A stretch of DNA of 64,000 bases from positions 34,111,272-34,175,271 of the forward strand of contig NC_049981.1 of assembly GCF_000003815.2 (NCBI RefSeq), given 5' to 3'. Positions within the stretch are counted from its first letter, which is position 1. The number at the start of each line of letters is the position of its first letter. The translations under genes and the position numbers were made by a program. Below, one piece after another: positions 21,951 to 32,999 of this stretch. The stretch is from Branchiostoma floridae (Eukaryota; Chordata; Leptocardii; Amphioxiformes; Branchiostomatidae). Under the pieces are notes generated by a model, which was given only the letters and a program-made list of their open reading frames with translations, was not told where the DNA came from and did no database searches.

Positions 21951-22012
21951 AATAACGACTAATCTAAATCTAAGTAGAAATAGATTTAGATTAGTCGTCA
22001 TGACCTTTTGAT
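21951..22012. repeat. Near-perfect 62-bp hairpin
   Basis: Arms of about 26 bases (outer atcaaaagg / ccttttgat, inner cgactaatctaaatct / agatttagattagtcg) around a 10-base loop. It abuts the truncated LINE. Confidence 0.85.
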
Positions 22013-22194
22013 TTATCTAGAGTAGAGTAGATTTTCTTCGGCCAGGTAGGAAACGGCTGGTTCCATTTTAGGCCGCTCTTCACTTCTACGTCACAGTCAT
22101 TTCCAGTTTGTGGGGGTTGTCTAGAGCTCGGTAGTCAAAGTACACTTTGTGTTTCCGCATGAGCCTGTCCAGCCTCTCCTTGAAGCAACAATCT

Positions 22195-22306
22195 ATGAGT
22201 ATCATTTTTCTCCTCTGTTAAGTATGACTATGTAAACCACTACCACTTTACTTTGTATACAATTAGCCCTCGGGCATGAATTTGCAATAAAGATTATTAT
22301 TATTAA
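22195..22306 (+). mobile_element. LINE 3' end
   Basis: The ending agccctcgggcatgaatttg then caataaagattattattatt matches in layout the tail of the LINE at 24.5 kb (agcccagtggggcaaaaatg, caataaagg). Only the 3' tail is present. Confidence 0.55.
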
Positions 22307-22753
22307 CATGTACAAAAATACGATGTATGGCCATTAACTGAAGTACAACGGGATCGTCCAGACGTAGGACTGGAACTTTGCGGACTGACCAACTATACCA
22401 TATGCTGACATGTATTCATCACCAGCCAACAAACAACAAAAATGTAGTAAAACTTCCGTCCTAACCTATATTTGCTGTTGTGTATCCACCAATAGCATAT
22501 TATATCAACTGCTCTTAAGCTACTACTTTCAACGATCGCCTTCGGTCCTTTCCGGTTGTGCACCGATAGTTGCCGAAGGCTTGTTCGGCAGCACTCGGCA
22601 AGTCTCGTGACTTGGCTTGTAATGGTGGAAGGTGGTGGGGACGGCACCAAAGCTATTACCGTGTATGCAGTGAGTTCGGCCCTTTGCAGACCCTCTCAGT
22701 CCCCCCTCTCGGCTGTTTTGTCGCCCTAATCGGTCCCAGAAACTCCCAGGAAG

Positions 22754-22886
22754 ATGTCGGCACCACGAAAGCTCAGCAACCCGCACGAAATTCCGACGCG
22801 CAGGATCCTGATCAGCGACCCGAGCGACCTGCCTCTCGACTACGGCACCACTCCGGGAGGCACCATTTTCTCCACCACACCGGGAG
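22754..22886 (+). CDS. EIF4EBP: 4E-BP exon 1
   Basis: It begins [19 protein letters not shown] at the ATG following gaaactcccaggaag and ends in ...STTPG plus the first base of a Gly codon. About 130 bases upstream are GC-rich and may be the 5' UTR. Confidence 0.95.
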
Positions 22887-25555
22887 GTTGGTTGCTTTAT
22901 CTGCTTCTTAGCGCCACCACTTTGTGTTTCCCATGGCCATTAGCAAGTGTACGTACCGACTTCCCCGCTCAGACCTTCCCATATTTTACTTGTTTCTCAT
23001 GACGTGGACGCCCGTGGCCATGTGACTTTGTTTTGATGACTGCGTAGCAGAGTTCGCGACCTCGGAGCGCCACTCACGCCATTCCTGCAGCCCCGAGCCG
23101 CGCACACGGCCCCGGCACTCCCCTAGAAACGGCACCGGTGTTGTCGGGCTCAGACGAGCGCCGTTTCTCTTCTGTAGCAGCGAAATTGTAAATGATGTAA
23201 TACTAGTATGCAGACCTGTCGCCATGTTGGCATGACGTAGGGGTGGGAGGGGGGCATATAGAGTGGGAGGGGGGCATCGGAAATAACTTGGGTTCCTGAT
23301 TCCTGTGTGTGTGTGTGGGTGTACCTGTACGTGTGTGTGTGCGTGCGTGTATGTGTGTGTACGTGTACGTGTGTGTGTGTGTGAGTGTTTACCATAACTA
23401 CCTAAGTCACGGGTTCCTCTCTGAGCACTCGCACTGGAAGTCTTGTGCCGAAGTTACGTCCGCACTAGGTGTCCAGTGGTGAGACATCTTCAGCACTGAA
23501 AAACTCCGAATCAGCACTGGAAACCGAGTGCTGAGAGTACCTTCCGCACTGGAAAACAAGTGACAACAATTCTTCCGCACTTGAAATCGAGTGCTGACAG
23601 CCTGCCTCCGTTACGTTGTAATATTTGGCAATGTTAATCATTAAAAAAAAAGTTATGAAGTAATGACCAAAATCAACACAACTTCCCCAAATGTTTCGAC
23701 GATGCTATGATAGATCATGATAGACTCTGCCACTAGAATCGCCACTCCCCCAATTTCTTTGAAGTGTAATATGCTTTCGTCTGGCAAAATGCCCAGTCAA
23801 CAGTCTCAAGTACACCTCAAATTATTTCATCAATCTACCAACGTTTAAAAGATATTTATTTCCAGACCTTTCTATCTGAAATCCTGAACGAAAGAAGAGT
23901 TGCGACTGCGAAAAACAAACTACGAAGATACAGACTATTAAAACAATCTTATAAAGAACAAGAATATCTTAAGATTGCCAATGTACGACACAGATCTACC
24001 ATCACAAAACTAAGAATCAGTTGCCACAAATTACGAATCGAATCAGGAAGACATAACCACACTCCTCTAGATCAAAGAATATGCCAATTGTAACAGTGGT
24101 GTTCAAGGACTGCTAAACCGAAGACGCCTAACGGCTTAAGCCATTTGGCCGAATCGCCCCTCTGGTTGTTTCACAATTTTGTAGTTTAGGGAAAGTAGAA
24201 GATGAAGTACATTTTACTACATATGGATTGTCCTTTGTATGATAGCGATAGGAGCATTTTATTTGACTATGTGTTAAGTAAATATCCCCACTTTAGATAC
24301 TTGAATAGTAAAGAGAAATTTATATTCCTGACAGCTTTTGACAAACCAACTCTAACCAACCATACAGCTAGCTACATTTATACAATTACCAAGAAGCGAG
24401 AGGAAGTCGAATGTCCTAGAATAGATTAGACGCACATCTATATATATAGATGTGTATGATTGTTTCCATTGTTACATATGTGTGATTCTTACCGTGTGAC
24501 CTGTACTTAGCCCAGTGGGGCAAAAATGTGCAATAAAGGTCTTCATTCTTCTTCAATATGATACACCTGGGAAATGCAACGTGCTAGGATGGTTTCCATG
24601 CCAACCTAAATCCCTTGGCATGCGCTGGGGGCGGCACAGCTCACCATGCACACACAGGCGGTAGATGTCAACAAAGACTATGAAACCTGCACGCGCCACT
24701 GCTGACTGACGGCAACTTTCAACGATATAAACAACAGATTTGCGTGGGGAAAATGATAGTTTTTTAGATCCCGCTGTCGTCTAAAAGCTTAAACTCAGCA
24801 CTGGAAAGTTCCAGTACTTTTGGGGTCATTTTGGACACGAGCACTAGAAGCCCAGTGCTGAAAGGTCCTAAAATGATCATAGCACTCGGCTTCTAGTGCT
24901 GAAGTGATGTTAGCACTCGGCTTCCTGTGCCGAAAAGTCACCAAGCACTGGAAAACCCAGTGCGGAACCCGTGACTTAGGTAGATCGGCACTCGGTTATC
25001 CAGTGGTGAATGACCTCCGCACTGGGTAACCAGTGCTGAACGACCTTTCAACCAGCCTTCCGCACTGGAAGCCGAGTGCTGAGCGGATTCTAGCACTGGA
25101 AAACTAGTGCCGAGACAAGGTTCAGCTCTGGAATTCCAGTGCTGACGGGTCTTCAGCACTCAAACAAAGCCGTCCCGCACTGGAATTCCTGTGCCGAAGT
25201 TTCTTCTGCACTGGGCCCCGAGTGCCGACGTCATTTTCTCCACAAATTCCGCACTGGGCGCCCAGTGCGGAACCCGTGACTTCGGTATACTCGCGAGTGT
25301 TTATTTATGTGTGTGTGTGTGTGTGTGAGTGTTTATGTATTTGTGTGTGTGTGAGTGTTTATGTGTGTGTGAGTGTGCTTGCGTGTGTGTGTTTGTGTGT
25401 GTGTGTTTGTGTGCGTGCGTGTATGTGTGTGTGTGTGTGTTTATGTGTGTATGTGTGTGAGTGTTTATGTATGTGTGTGTGTGAGTGTGTGTGTGAGTGT
25501 TTATGTATGTGTGTGTGTGAGTGCGTGCGTGTCTGTGTGTGTGTTTGTGTGCGTG

Positions 25556-25587
<32 letters not shown>

Positions 25588-28500
25588 AGTGTTTATGTAT
25601 GTGTGTGTGCGAGTGTGTGTGTGAGTGTTTATGTGCGTGAGTGCTTATGTCTAACTACATCTACGGGTTAGGGCGGGCAGGCCGCCTGCCTGGCATGGAA
25701 GCACTCAACGTTGGGAGCACTTACAACCATGCCAGGCAGGGCATTCCACTCGGAAATGGTTTGTGGAAAAAATGAGTTTTTGTATGTGTCGGAGCGGGCG
25801 AAGATGGGCTGGTATTTGTGGTTGTGTCTATATTAATGTTATTATTAACTACTTTGTAGAAAAAGGTGAGATGGGCGTTCCTCCTCCTTTCAGATCATTT
25901 TTCGGGGAAACGGCGCAGATTTCCATGAGCGTATACGCGTACGCGGCCAGTACTCTTTCGGTGATTTCGGTCGATCTCGCTATGACGCTACGAAGTAAAT
26001 GTTGTTCTTGGGGGAAAAGAAAACACCACACTGACGTTTTGAAATACAATTTTTACATAAATAACTTTTAGTTTTAATTTAGTAGTAGTTTATAGTCTCT
26101 GTTTACATCGTAAAGCAGCACCTTGCACGAGGAATTTCCGGTCTTGTGGTTCCATGCGCTTTCGGCAGCGAGGCGGAAGAGTGATTCGTTCACATAATAA
26201 ATGCTGGACGTAAAAATAACAACTAAAACTTCGTTTCCCTTGTGATATGAGTTTTGACACCGCAAATTCTCCCAAACGACAGGAATTCGTCGGTAAAAAC
26301 AGCAAGTTCATAATCATTTCTAAGCATCAAACCGCCACAACTTTCCTTTGTAGACGCATGTGCCATTATCGGCCGAGATGGTCACGTCGAAATAAAACTT
26401 TCTCTACGTAGGCTTATTTCTTTGACAAAAATCAACCTTAGTCTAGTTTTCAAATAAATAACTTTCATTTAATAGATTTTAATCGTTTTTATACCGTAAT
26501 CACTAGGGCTGGATACCGGTTCGGCCGGACCGGTTTTTACCGGTACAACATCCGAGAACCGAGTCCAAAAAACCGAAAGTCGTGAACCGGTTTTTTTGGA
26601 CCGGAAGGCTGAACAATTTCAAGAAATCTATTGTACTTAGAAATCTTACTAGTACTCCGGCCATGGAATGGCAAAATTGCCATGAATCAAACTAAATTAG
26701 CCTACAATAATTCATATTCGTCCCTTTATGTACCTGTAAGCTCAATTTTAGGTCAACATTGACAATGTGCTACGAAAAATCATCAAATTTTACCATGGCA
26801 TGAGGCCGACCGACGAGGAATTATCGAGTGGAAAATTCCTCAATTCTTCCGGTAAATTTTCACTCAAAATGAAGAATCCGCATCCAGAAAAAAATTACCA
26901 TGGGACAAACAACATTTCTTTCTTCTTCTGTACGTGTATTCAATCCATTTTTCCAGCTTTGAGGCGATTTGTGCGGTCTTGCAGGAAAAAAATTCAGCGC
27001 TCGGCGACAAAAAGGCCGCCATCTTGGATTCTCTACTCAAAACATAGCGAGTTCTCGCCAGTTCTCGCCTCAACTCTCGCGAGAGTGCAGTTTAACCTTG
27101 CTCGCTAGATGGCGTTGTTTGATTTGCATGTAGCATTATAGCCTTGTGTGCAGTGAATTACGGTAGGATTTTCTCTGAATAAGTATAAAACTGCTTTTAA
27201 TCTCCTCTCTGCTTGGTAGTCACTGACAAAAAGGCATAAAAAGTACACTAATCTGAATATTGGTTTAATGAAATTCATCTAATATAAGAATATGATACTA
27301 TATGATAATATAAGATTACAAAGTAAGATATCGACAACTACTATAGAGGATCAGGTTCAGGTTCAGGTCCGGACCTGAACCTAAACCTCTGGACTCGGAC
27401 CTGAACCTGAACCTGATCAAGCCAAAAGGTATCCAGCCCTAGTAATCACTGTATTAAATTTTTATGCTACACATCAGAAATCTTGTTGCGGTATTTTACC
27501 TTGGTAAAAGTGGAGTCGTCCACTGACCCCTAGTGACCTTGTTTATTAGCTGCTGCGACGCCATGTTGGAGAAAAACGCAAAGACGGAGATTTCCATTTT
27601 TGGCCCGCGGAATACCAAAATTGGGACAGCTTACATGCATTTCAAGAACCTAAAACATCAGATACATGAACGGACGGTCTATTTGTAAAATCTGCCCATA
27701 TAGCCTTCCAGTCTGCACAGAAATGACGATGTAGAGAAGGGTAGAAGTGCAAAGAGTCTGAGATGAGAAAAAAACGCCACGTGAATTCAACAACACTTCG
27801 CATAAAATCACATAATTTTGTACAATGTTTCCTTATTCAATGTCTCCTTCATAAAGAGTCCAAGTTGAACCGACATTTTGCTGATGTAGTACAGAAAAAA
27901 AAGGGATCCCCTCGTGGAAAATTTACTATTTAGCGCAGCGTAATGCGGCCGGCCACGCGCCCGTGACGGCAGTGTTGGCATAGCGGCCGGACTGAAAATC
28001 CTCTGGCCGCGACCGCATTCGACAGGTGACCGCTATAGACTATTTCTTAATGCTTAGGTCAACGGGAAAAATCCAAGGGACCGACGAAAACTGACCGCAT
28101 GGCCAGTTACGTGGCCCCTATACTCAGGTGACCCCTAAGGCAGGTTTCACTGCGAATTTTTACCTTTTATTAAAAAATTGAGGAAACATCATGATTCGAA
28201 CAAGATATCTATAGTTCTTCTGCTCATCATTTATAGAACTATCTGATGTGGTTCTTAGGCATAAATGAATAAAAAGACCTACCTGCTTATCATCTCCTTT
28301 TCTTTGGACAGAAGTAGCATGGTCACAGTTAAATACATGTCAATTTGGTAGTTTTCCGGGGGGTATGTTTATTCCAGGGGGTACGTTTATTAGATATTGA
28401 CGATTTGTCCGGGGGGGGTATGTTTATTCCGGAGGGTATGTTTATTAGGGACATGAGAGTACATATCAACTCTCGCCGCAGTACCATCAAATCTTTATAG

Positions 28501-31500
28501 GGGGCAGGGTCTATTTTTTTTTTTTTTCATTCTGTTTCTTTAGCCAGGGTAGCCCAACTCAGTATGGATATATAAGGTACTCTACTAAATTAGAATGTTT
28601 CTTCCAAATGTTACTTTGTAAAAATAATTATGAAATAAACTTGTGAAGATTTTAATTTCTTTAATTTTTATTTTCATTCATTCATTTTTATTTACTTTTG
28701 TTTTTATTCTTGTTGATACTGTGACACTCAGTTAAAGACACAAATTGTCTTTAACTGAGCCTTTTTGCCATAGTAATTACGTCAACATTGTAATTTTCTG
28801 GATTTTTAATTATATAGATAGTATAGCCTTTATAACATAATATAATATTATATCATAATATAATATTCAATGCCATGGATTAAAGTCCGGACTCATTAGG
28901 TCCGGACCTGAAACTAAACCTCCGGATTCGAATCCGGACTTGAACCTAAACGTGGGTTCAGGTACGCATCCCTACGTCTATACAATGTATGTAGTAATGG
29001 CTGCAGAACTAATCCACGATTAGAAAAATCAAGCAACACTCCGGCTGATTTGAACACTCATGAATAAAGGTTCAAAAAAGCATTTTGTACAGGATCAATG
29101 CTTTTTCCGTTATAATCTATGCAAATACTTAATTCCAGGTTAAAAACATTGATTAATAGGATTATACTTTGTATGGCTTAAGACGTTTGCTTGTGCTCCC
29201 AACCTTTCATAGTGGTGCTCCTAAATTTTTGCTAGGAGCGCCATGCTCCTAGGTCAAAAAGTTAAGTGTCTTGCATTTTAGGCTATTGAGAAGGCTTATT
29301 AATGTTATTTTATCACTTTTTAGGGCCATATCTACAATGATCGTAGCAGTCACTTAACTTCTCTTCTGCAGTTTGAAGTAAAAATATTTCGGGTCAAACT
29401 CAAAGCTTCAAAGACAACTAAAAACTCATAAACAACAAACTTTACTCAGCTCAACAGTACTTATAAATATCGTCCGGGTTGCCATCCAAAGTTGAAGCGC
29501 TTACTTATAGCGCTAGTATCTTCACTGCGCTGTTAGCCGCCGTGTGAGTTTTGTTGACGGTCTGATATCGCTGCCTCGCCGTTAGAGTTAGACGATATTC
29601 CAACGGACATGTTTCAAGAAAAATACCTGGCAAAAACTGCTGTTCTGCGACAGATTCTATTCTTTAAAACATGTGGGACTCGGTGTTACAGTCTAATAAA
29701 TATTTTGTAGAAGCACCGCTGTGGGTAAGAAAGTCCAAGGAATGTATTAACGTAGCATGAAGTTAGATGTACGGCACATGACTGTTTGAAACTTTAATCA
29801 ACAGCCGCGTTTGATTGATAGCTGGTGGTCCTTTGATGAAGTCGGCAAAACACTGCCGACACTGCCCTGGCGATTTGTGGGTGGCCGCGAAAATAACGCC
29901 CGGGTTTTACATACAAACTTATAATCTGGTTTTGAATCTTACGTTGCCGAAACAAAGAGCTTCAAATTTAGACAACAGGAATTTTGGGAACGCGACCCGC
30001 TCTTGTTCCAGAATTATGTCGGAAAGAATTGATGCTATTTCCCGCGCTGAAATAAAAATTACGCAACTACTAGTAACAGCCTAAGTTGGTCAACACCGAT
30101 CCCCAAATAAGGACATTCCCAGGGAACTGGCTGTTCCGTAGAGGGATCCCACCCCACTGATCACTCGCAGCAAGGCCCACTCGCTACCCTTTTTACATTT
30201 ATTTTTGGCGCGAACGCAGGGCGGCACACGCAAAATTTAGAACAGGAAATTTGGGAACCCGACCCGCTCTCGCTCTAGAAATGTGTCAGAAATAATTGAT
30301 TGTATTTTCCGCACTGAAAAAGAAATGACGCAACTACTAGTAAGAGCCTTTGTGTATATCAACCCCGCTGCCCATATAAGGAGATTCGCGGGAAATCTTA
30401 TACATATTGGCTGTTCCGGGGAGGGATCCCACCCCACTGATAACGTGCGGCAAGGCCCTCTCGCCACTCTGTTTGCATTTCCGCCGGGAACGCAAGGGCG
30501 GTCCTGGGTGGGAGGGGCTGCGAGACAGCGGTGCGGCGGGCCGGTGCTATAAAACGCCTCCCTTCGAGTTGATAACTTCCTGAAACAGCAAAGGCGCGTG
30601 ATATCAGCAGATGTCAGCAGATGTCATCAGCCTGATGATATTGTAATGATGATTTAAGACATGACACTGTTGTTGATGTTGCCCCGATGACACTGTTGTT
30701 GATGTTGCCCCGATGACACTGTTGTTGATGTTGCCCCGATGACACTGTGGTTGATGTTGCCCCAATGACACTGTTGTTGATGTTGCCCCCGATGACACTG
30801 TGGTTGATGATGTTGCCCCGATGACACTGTGGTTGATGTTGCCCCAATGACACTGTTGTTGATGTTGCCCCGATGACACTGTTGTTGATGTTGCCCCGAT
30901 GACACTGTTGTTGATGTTGCCCCGATGACACTGTTGTTGATGTTGCCCCGATGACACTGTTGTTGATGTTGCCCCGATGACACTGTTGTTGATGTTGCCC
31001 CGATGACACTGTTGTTGATGTTGCCCCGATGACACTGTTGTTGATGTTGCCCCGATGACACTGTTGTTGATGTTGCCCCGATGACACTGTTGTTGATGTT
31101 GCCCCCCTTTCCCAGGTACTCGCATCATCTATGACCGCGCCTTCCTGATGCAGATGCGAAATTCTCCCCATGCCAAAACTCCGCCCCGCAACCTTCCCAA
31201 GATTCCTGGTGTAACAAGCCCTGCCGACGCCGAACAGACTGCGAAGCGAAACCAAGTTAATGGAGAAAACAACCATGACAAGCCTCACGGTGAGTAAACA
31301 TCAACATCAACATAAACATAAACATAAACATAGATATGACAAGCCTCACGGTGAGTAAACATAAACATAAACATAAGCATAAACATAAACATAGATATGA
31401 CAAGCCTCACGGTGAGTAAACATAAACATAAACATAAACATAAACATAGATATGACAAGCCTCACGGTGTGTAAACAAAAACAGAAACAGAAACAGAAAC

Positions 31501-31654
31501 ATGACAGGCCTATGTGGTGAGTAACCAAAACATAAACATAAACGTAAACGTAGGAGTGAGCTGCTAAAGTGAGGATTTGTAATTTTCACTAATTTTTTAC
31601 TTGTTGACTTTTCCTTCAGATGCGGATGAACCCCAGTTTGAGATGGACATCTAG
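22754..31654 (+). CDS. EIF4EBP: eIF4E-binding protein (4E-BP), three exons, complete
   Basis: Translational repressor that binds cap-binding eIF4E in the cytoplasm and is released when TOR phosphorylates it. Exons 22754-22886, 31116-31289 and 31620-31654 join in phase 1 twice and give 113 residues, close to the usual length of about 100-120. Visible motifs: the repeated TTPGG phosphorylation sites ([15 protein letters not shown]), the eIF4E-binding motif YDRAFLM, RNSP and IPGVTSP sites, and the C-terminal FEMDI TOS motif that recruits TORC1. The RAIP motif of the vertebrate N-terminus is represented only by HEIP. The donor after exon 1 is weak (gttggt). The 8.2 kb first intron is full of transposons, and a tandem array of donor junctions follows exon 2. 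Confidence 0.97.
23301..23391. repeat. (TG)n-rich microsatellite, left of the foldback element
   Basis: An interrupted (TG)n run ends in gtgagtgttta, the same phrase found many times right of the element (25295 onward). It looks like one microsatellite split by the insertion. Confidence 0.85.
23424..23605. repeat. Array of GCACT...AGTGC short palindromes (left)
   Basis: Four to five imperfect palindromes of about 18-20 bp, such as gcactggaaaccgagtgc and gcacttgaaatcgagtgc, spaced about 40 bp apart. Confidence 0.8.
23845..24555 (+). mobile_element. LINE C-terminal fragment, plus strand, nested in the foldback element
   Basis: The plus strand reads [20 protein letters not shown] and LDQRICQL, then after about 100 unrelated bases VEDEVHF and, in another frame, [20 protein letters not shown]. 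The order matches the Cys/His end of the LINE at 2.8-3.3 kb. The 3' tail ends in gtgcaataaaggtcttcatt. Confidence 0.8.
24815..25270. repeat. Array of GCACT...AGTGC short palindromes (right)
   Basis: At least ten palindromes at intervals of roughly 35-45 bp, including gcactggaagccgagtgc, gcactggaattcctgtgc, gcactgggccccgagtgc and gcactgggcgcccagtgc. The arms are conserved while the central bases vary. An inner aacccgtgacttaggta copy of the element terminus occurs at about 24965. Confidence 0.85.
25304..25650. repeat. (TG)n microsatellite with gtgagtgtttatg phrases
   Basis: About 350 bases of interrupted TG repeats with recurrent gagtgttta phrases. The Cys/Val-rich open frames here are artefacts. 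Confidence 0.95.
25655..25830 (-). mobile_element. LINE C-terminal scrap
   Basis: The minus strand reads [20 protein letters not shown] followed by [20 protein letters not shown]. The YKNSFFP-TI-EWN-LP signature is typical of the extreme C-terminus of many LINE ORF2 proteins. The 3' side runs into the microsatellite. Confidence 0.8.
25831..26495. other. 4E-BP intron, nothing recognised
   Basis: Short open frames only; no element ends or exons were seen. Confidence 0.4.
26504..27441. mobile_element. Non-autonomous hAT-type element with 8-bp target duplication
   Basis: The termini TAGGGCTGGATACC and GGTATCCAGCCCTA are perfect inverted repeats, flanked on both sides by GTAATCAC (26496-26503 and 27442-27449). 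The subterminal regions are unusual: accggt-rich on the left, and on the right an inverted pair of caggttcaggtccgg-type repeats. The 938-bp interior has no transposase that I can recognise. An 8-bp duplication is the hallmark of the hAT superfamily. Confidence 0.85.
27450..28870. other. 4E-BP intron with a dispersed-repeat relic
   Basis: 27940-28150 shares phrases with the MITE at 49.07-49.55 kb (ggccgcgaccgcattcgaca, ctatttcttaat, aatccaagggacc), so a decayed relative lies here. 28350-28450 has four ggggtatgtttatt phrases. Nothing else was seen. Confidence 0.5.
28870..28975. mobile_element. Solitary end related to the hAT-type element
   Basis: gtccggacctgaaactaaac and the ending gggttcaggtacgcatccct resemble the right subterminal part of the 26504-27441 element. 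No matching left end was found. Confidence 0.5.
28976..29950. other. 4E-BP intron, nothing recognised
   Basis: No coding or repeat structure beyond a short gtgctccta...taggagcg inverted phrase near 29215-29255. Confidence 0.4.
29955..30490 (+). repeat. Two diverged copies of a ~240-bp unit
   Basis: 29960-30190 and 30236-30480 align along their length: ttgggaacgcgacccgctct / ttgggaacccgacccgctct, acgcaactactagtaa in both, and gagggatcccaccccactga in both, followed by gcaaggcc. The identity of the unit is unknown. It sits just upstream of a TATA-like sequence. Confidence 0.8.
30548..30554 (+). promoter_or_regulatory. Possible TATA box inside the 4E-BP intron
   Basis: TATAAAA in a GC-rich setting (ggcgggccggtgc before it, cgcctccc after), about 570 bases upstream of 4E-BP exon 2. 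It could drive an intronic start or belong to the duplicated unit; only the motif is seen. Confidence 0.25.
30660..31107. repeat. 26-bp minisatellite ending at the 4E-BP exon 2 acceptor
   Basis: About 17 copies of gatgacactgttgttgatgt plus tgcccc, with tggttgatg variants at 30745-30840. The last unit ends about 8 bases before the acceptor AG (ccccctttcccag, 31115), so the acceptor polypyrimidine tract is continuous with the array. No exon bases are included. Confidence 0.95.
31116..31289 (+). CDS. EIF4EBP: 4E-BP exon 2 (eIF4E-binding core)
   Basis: It follows tttcccag and starts by completing Gly, then [20 protein letters not shown]; it ends KPH plus one base before GTGAGT. It holds the eIF4E-binding helix and the proline-directed sites. 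Confidence 0.96.
31275..31555 (+). repeat. EIF4EBP: Tandem copies of the 4E-BP exon 2 donor junction
   Basis: The phrase atgacaagcctcacg plus GTGAGTaaacat, that is exon end plus donor, recurs with donors at 31290 (real), 31351, 31412, 31467 (GTGTGT) and 31517 (in a diverged atgtg context), spaced 50-61 bp and joined by (aaacat)n. Reading past the real donor gives GGT GAG TAA, an immediate stop. Confidence 0.94.
31620..31654 (+). CDS. EIF4EBP: 4E-BP exon 3 (TOS motif)
   Basis: After tttccttcag, it encodes [11 protein letters not shown] and a stop. FEMDI is the exact C-terminal TOR-signalling motif of animal 4E-BPs. Confidence 0.96.
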
Positions 31655-32479
31655 TTTCCCAGAATGCCCTGCAATGTGAGAAAGTGAAAGCGGCATCACC
31701 TTGTGGGGAAAGCGAAAGTGACACACCACCTTCATTCTTCAGGGATTGAGAATTGAAGATGACCTATGACCTTAGCTGGCAGTAAACCCTGCATCGCTGT
31801 AACCAGGTGCAATAAGGGACCGGCCAGGAATGATTGGGAGGGGAGGGATGGTATTAATATGGGACTGACCAATAATGGTTGTTAGGGTTAGTATGAATAA
31901 GGGATCTGCCAGGAATGGTGAAGAGGGGAGATCTTGTGGTGGATTCTCTGTGCAAATGACATCTCAACTCACCGGTGCAAATTTTGTTCAATTTTCTTCA
32001 TAGTCTCTGAGTTTTTCCCTCTTTGATCTTTCCTGGCCTGCCCCTCACCAGTAAAAACGAACTTTGTTAGTATCTCCTTCCAACGCTGCCATCCATCCAG
32101 TCAGTCGTCAGTGGATGGTAGGATATGGTTCAGTGTTGCGACTGTTACTTGGAAGAGACCTTAGTTTTCCCTTCTTTATTTGAAACGAATTTGCAGGCTA
32201 GAATTAAGACAATGACTTTGTACAACTTATGGTGATGTAATCAATAAAAGGTCCAGTTTTTCTGAACACTAACTGAAAAAGAGCCATCCTGCTGATCATA
32301 TTGAAGAGGGTATACCCATGGTTTTCATTGACACTTGAAAATGTCATGCTATCTAAAAACATACATGCATTTTAGCATACTTTTCCCCTTAACCTGTGTT
32401 CTAGAAATCTAGATAAATCTGTTTCTGGAGGCAAAGTAGAAATTCTCTAGGAGACCAAAACTTACAAAGAATCACAGGA

Positions 32480-32640
32480 TAACCTTCCATACATTTCCTG
32501 GGGATCTCATTACTGGCCTCCAGGAAAACTTTCCAAACATGGAATTTTCCTGGGAATCTCATCACTAGCATCCAAGAAAACTTTCCAAACATGGAATTTT
32601 CCTGGAGATCTTATTAATGTCCTCCAGGAAAATATTTCCC
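32480..32640. repeat. ~60-bp repeat, three copies
   Basis: Three diverged units with ctccaggaaaactttccaaa and catggaattttcctgg. Confidence 0.8.
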
Positions 32641-32999
32641 AAAGAAGAAAAGGCTTTTTTATTACTGTGGATGGTTTTAAAAATCGTGTTAGAGCTCTTG
32701 TTTGTGGAGAGAGAATGTCTTTCCACTGGTCAAAGAAAGTTTGTTTGGCATGCTTAGCTTGCTCAAGTTAATTTGACAAATACATGTCTTCATTCAACTT
32801 GAGTAATATTTGGACTGTAAGAACCCCAATCTTACGTTTTTGAAGAACTCCTGCTTGCAATGTATGAAGTTTGACAGTACAAACAAGCAGCTTGAAGTCG
32901 TATTATGTTTATTTATGACTCCTGATTTCTGGAGAGGCGTGAAATGTTTTGAAGATTCAATCATGATGCCCACGGGACATGCACCTTTGCAACTTGCTG

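Larger units (their letters stand above)
23392..25294. mobile_element. Foldback-type element with inner palindrome arrays
   Basis: The ends are inverted: tacctaagtcacgggttcc near 23398-23416 and its complement (ggaacccgtgacttcggta) near 25269-25287. gagtgttta occurs immediately outside on both sides (23383-23391 and 25295-25303), a possible 9-bp target duplication, though this phrase also recurs in the flanking microsatellite. The interior has two arrays of short GCACT...AGTGC palindromes and a LINE fragment. No transposase is seen, so it is non-autonomous. Confidence 0.65.

Noticed and set aside
30604-31288. Gln/His-rich minus-strand frames of up to 224 codons
   Set aside because: They read the 26-bp minisatellite and the antisense of 4E-BP exon 2.
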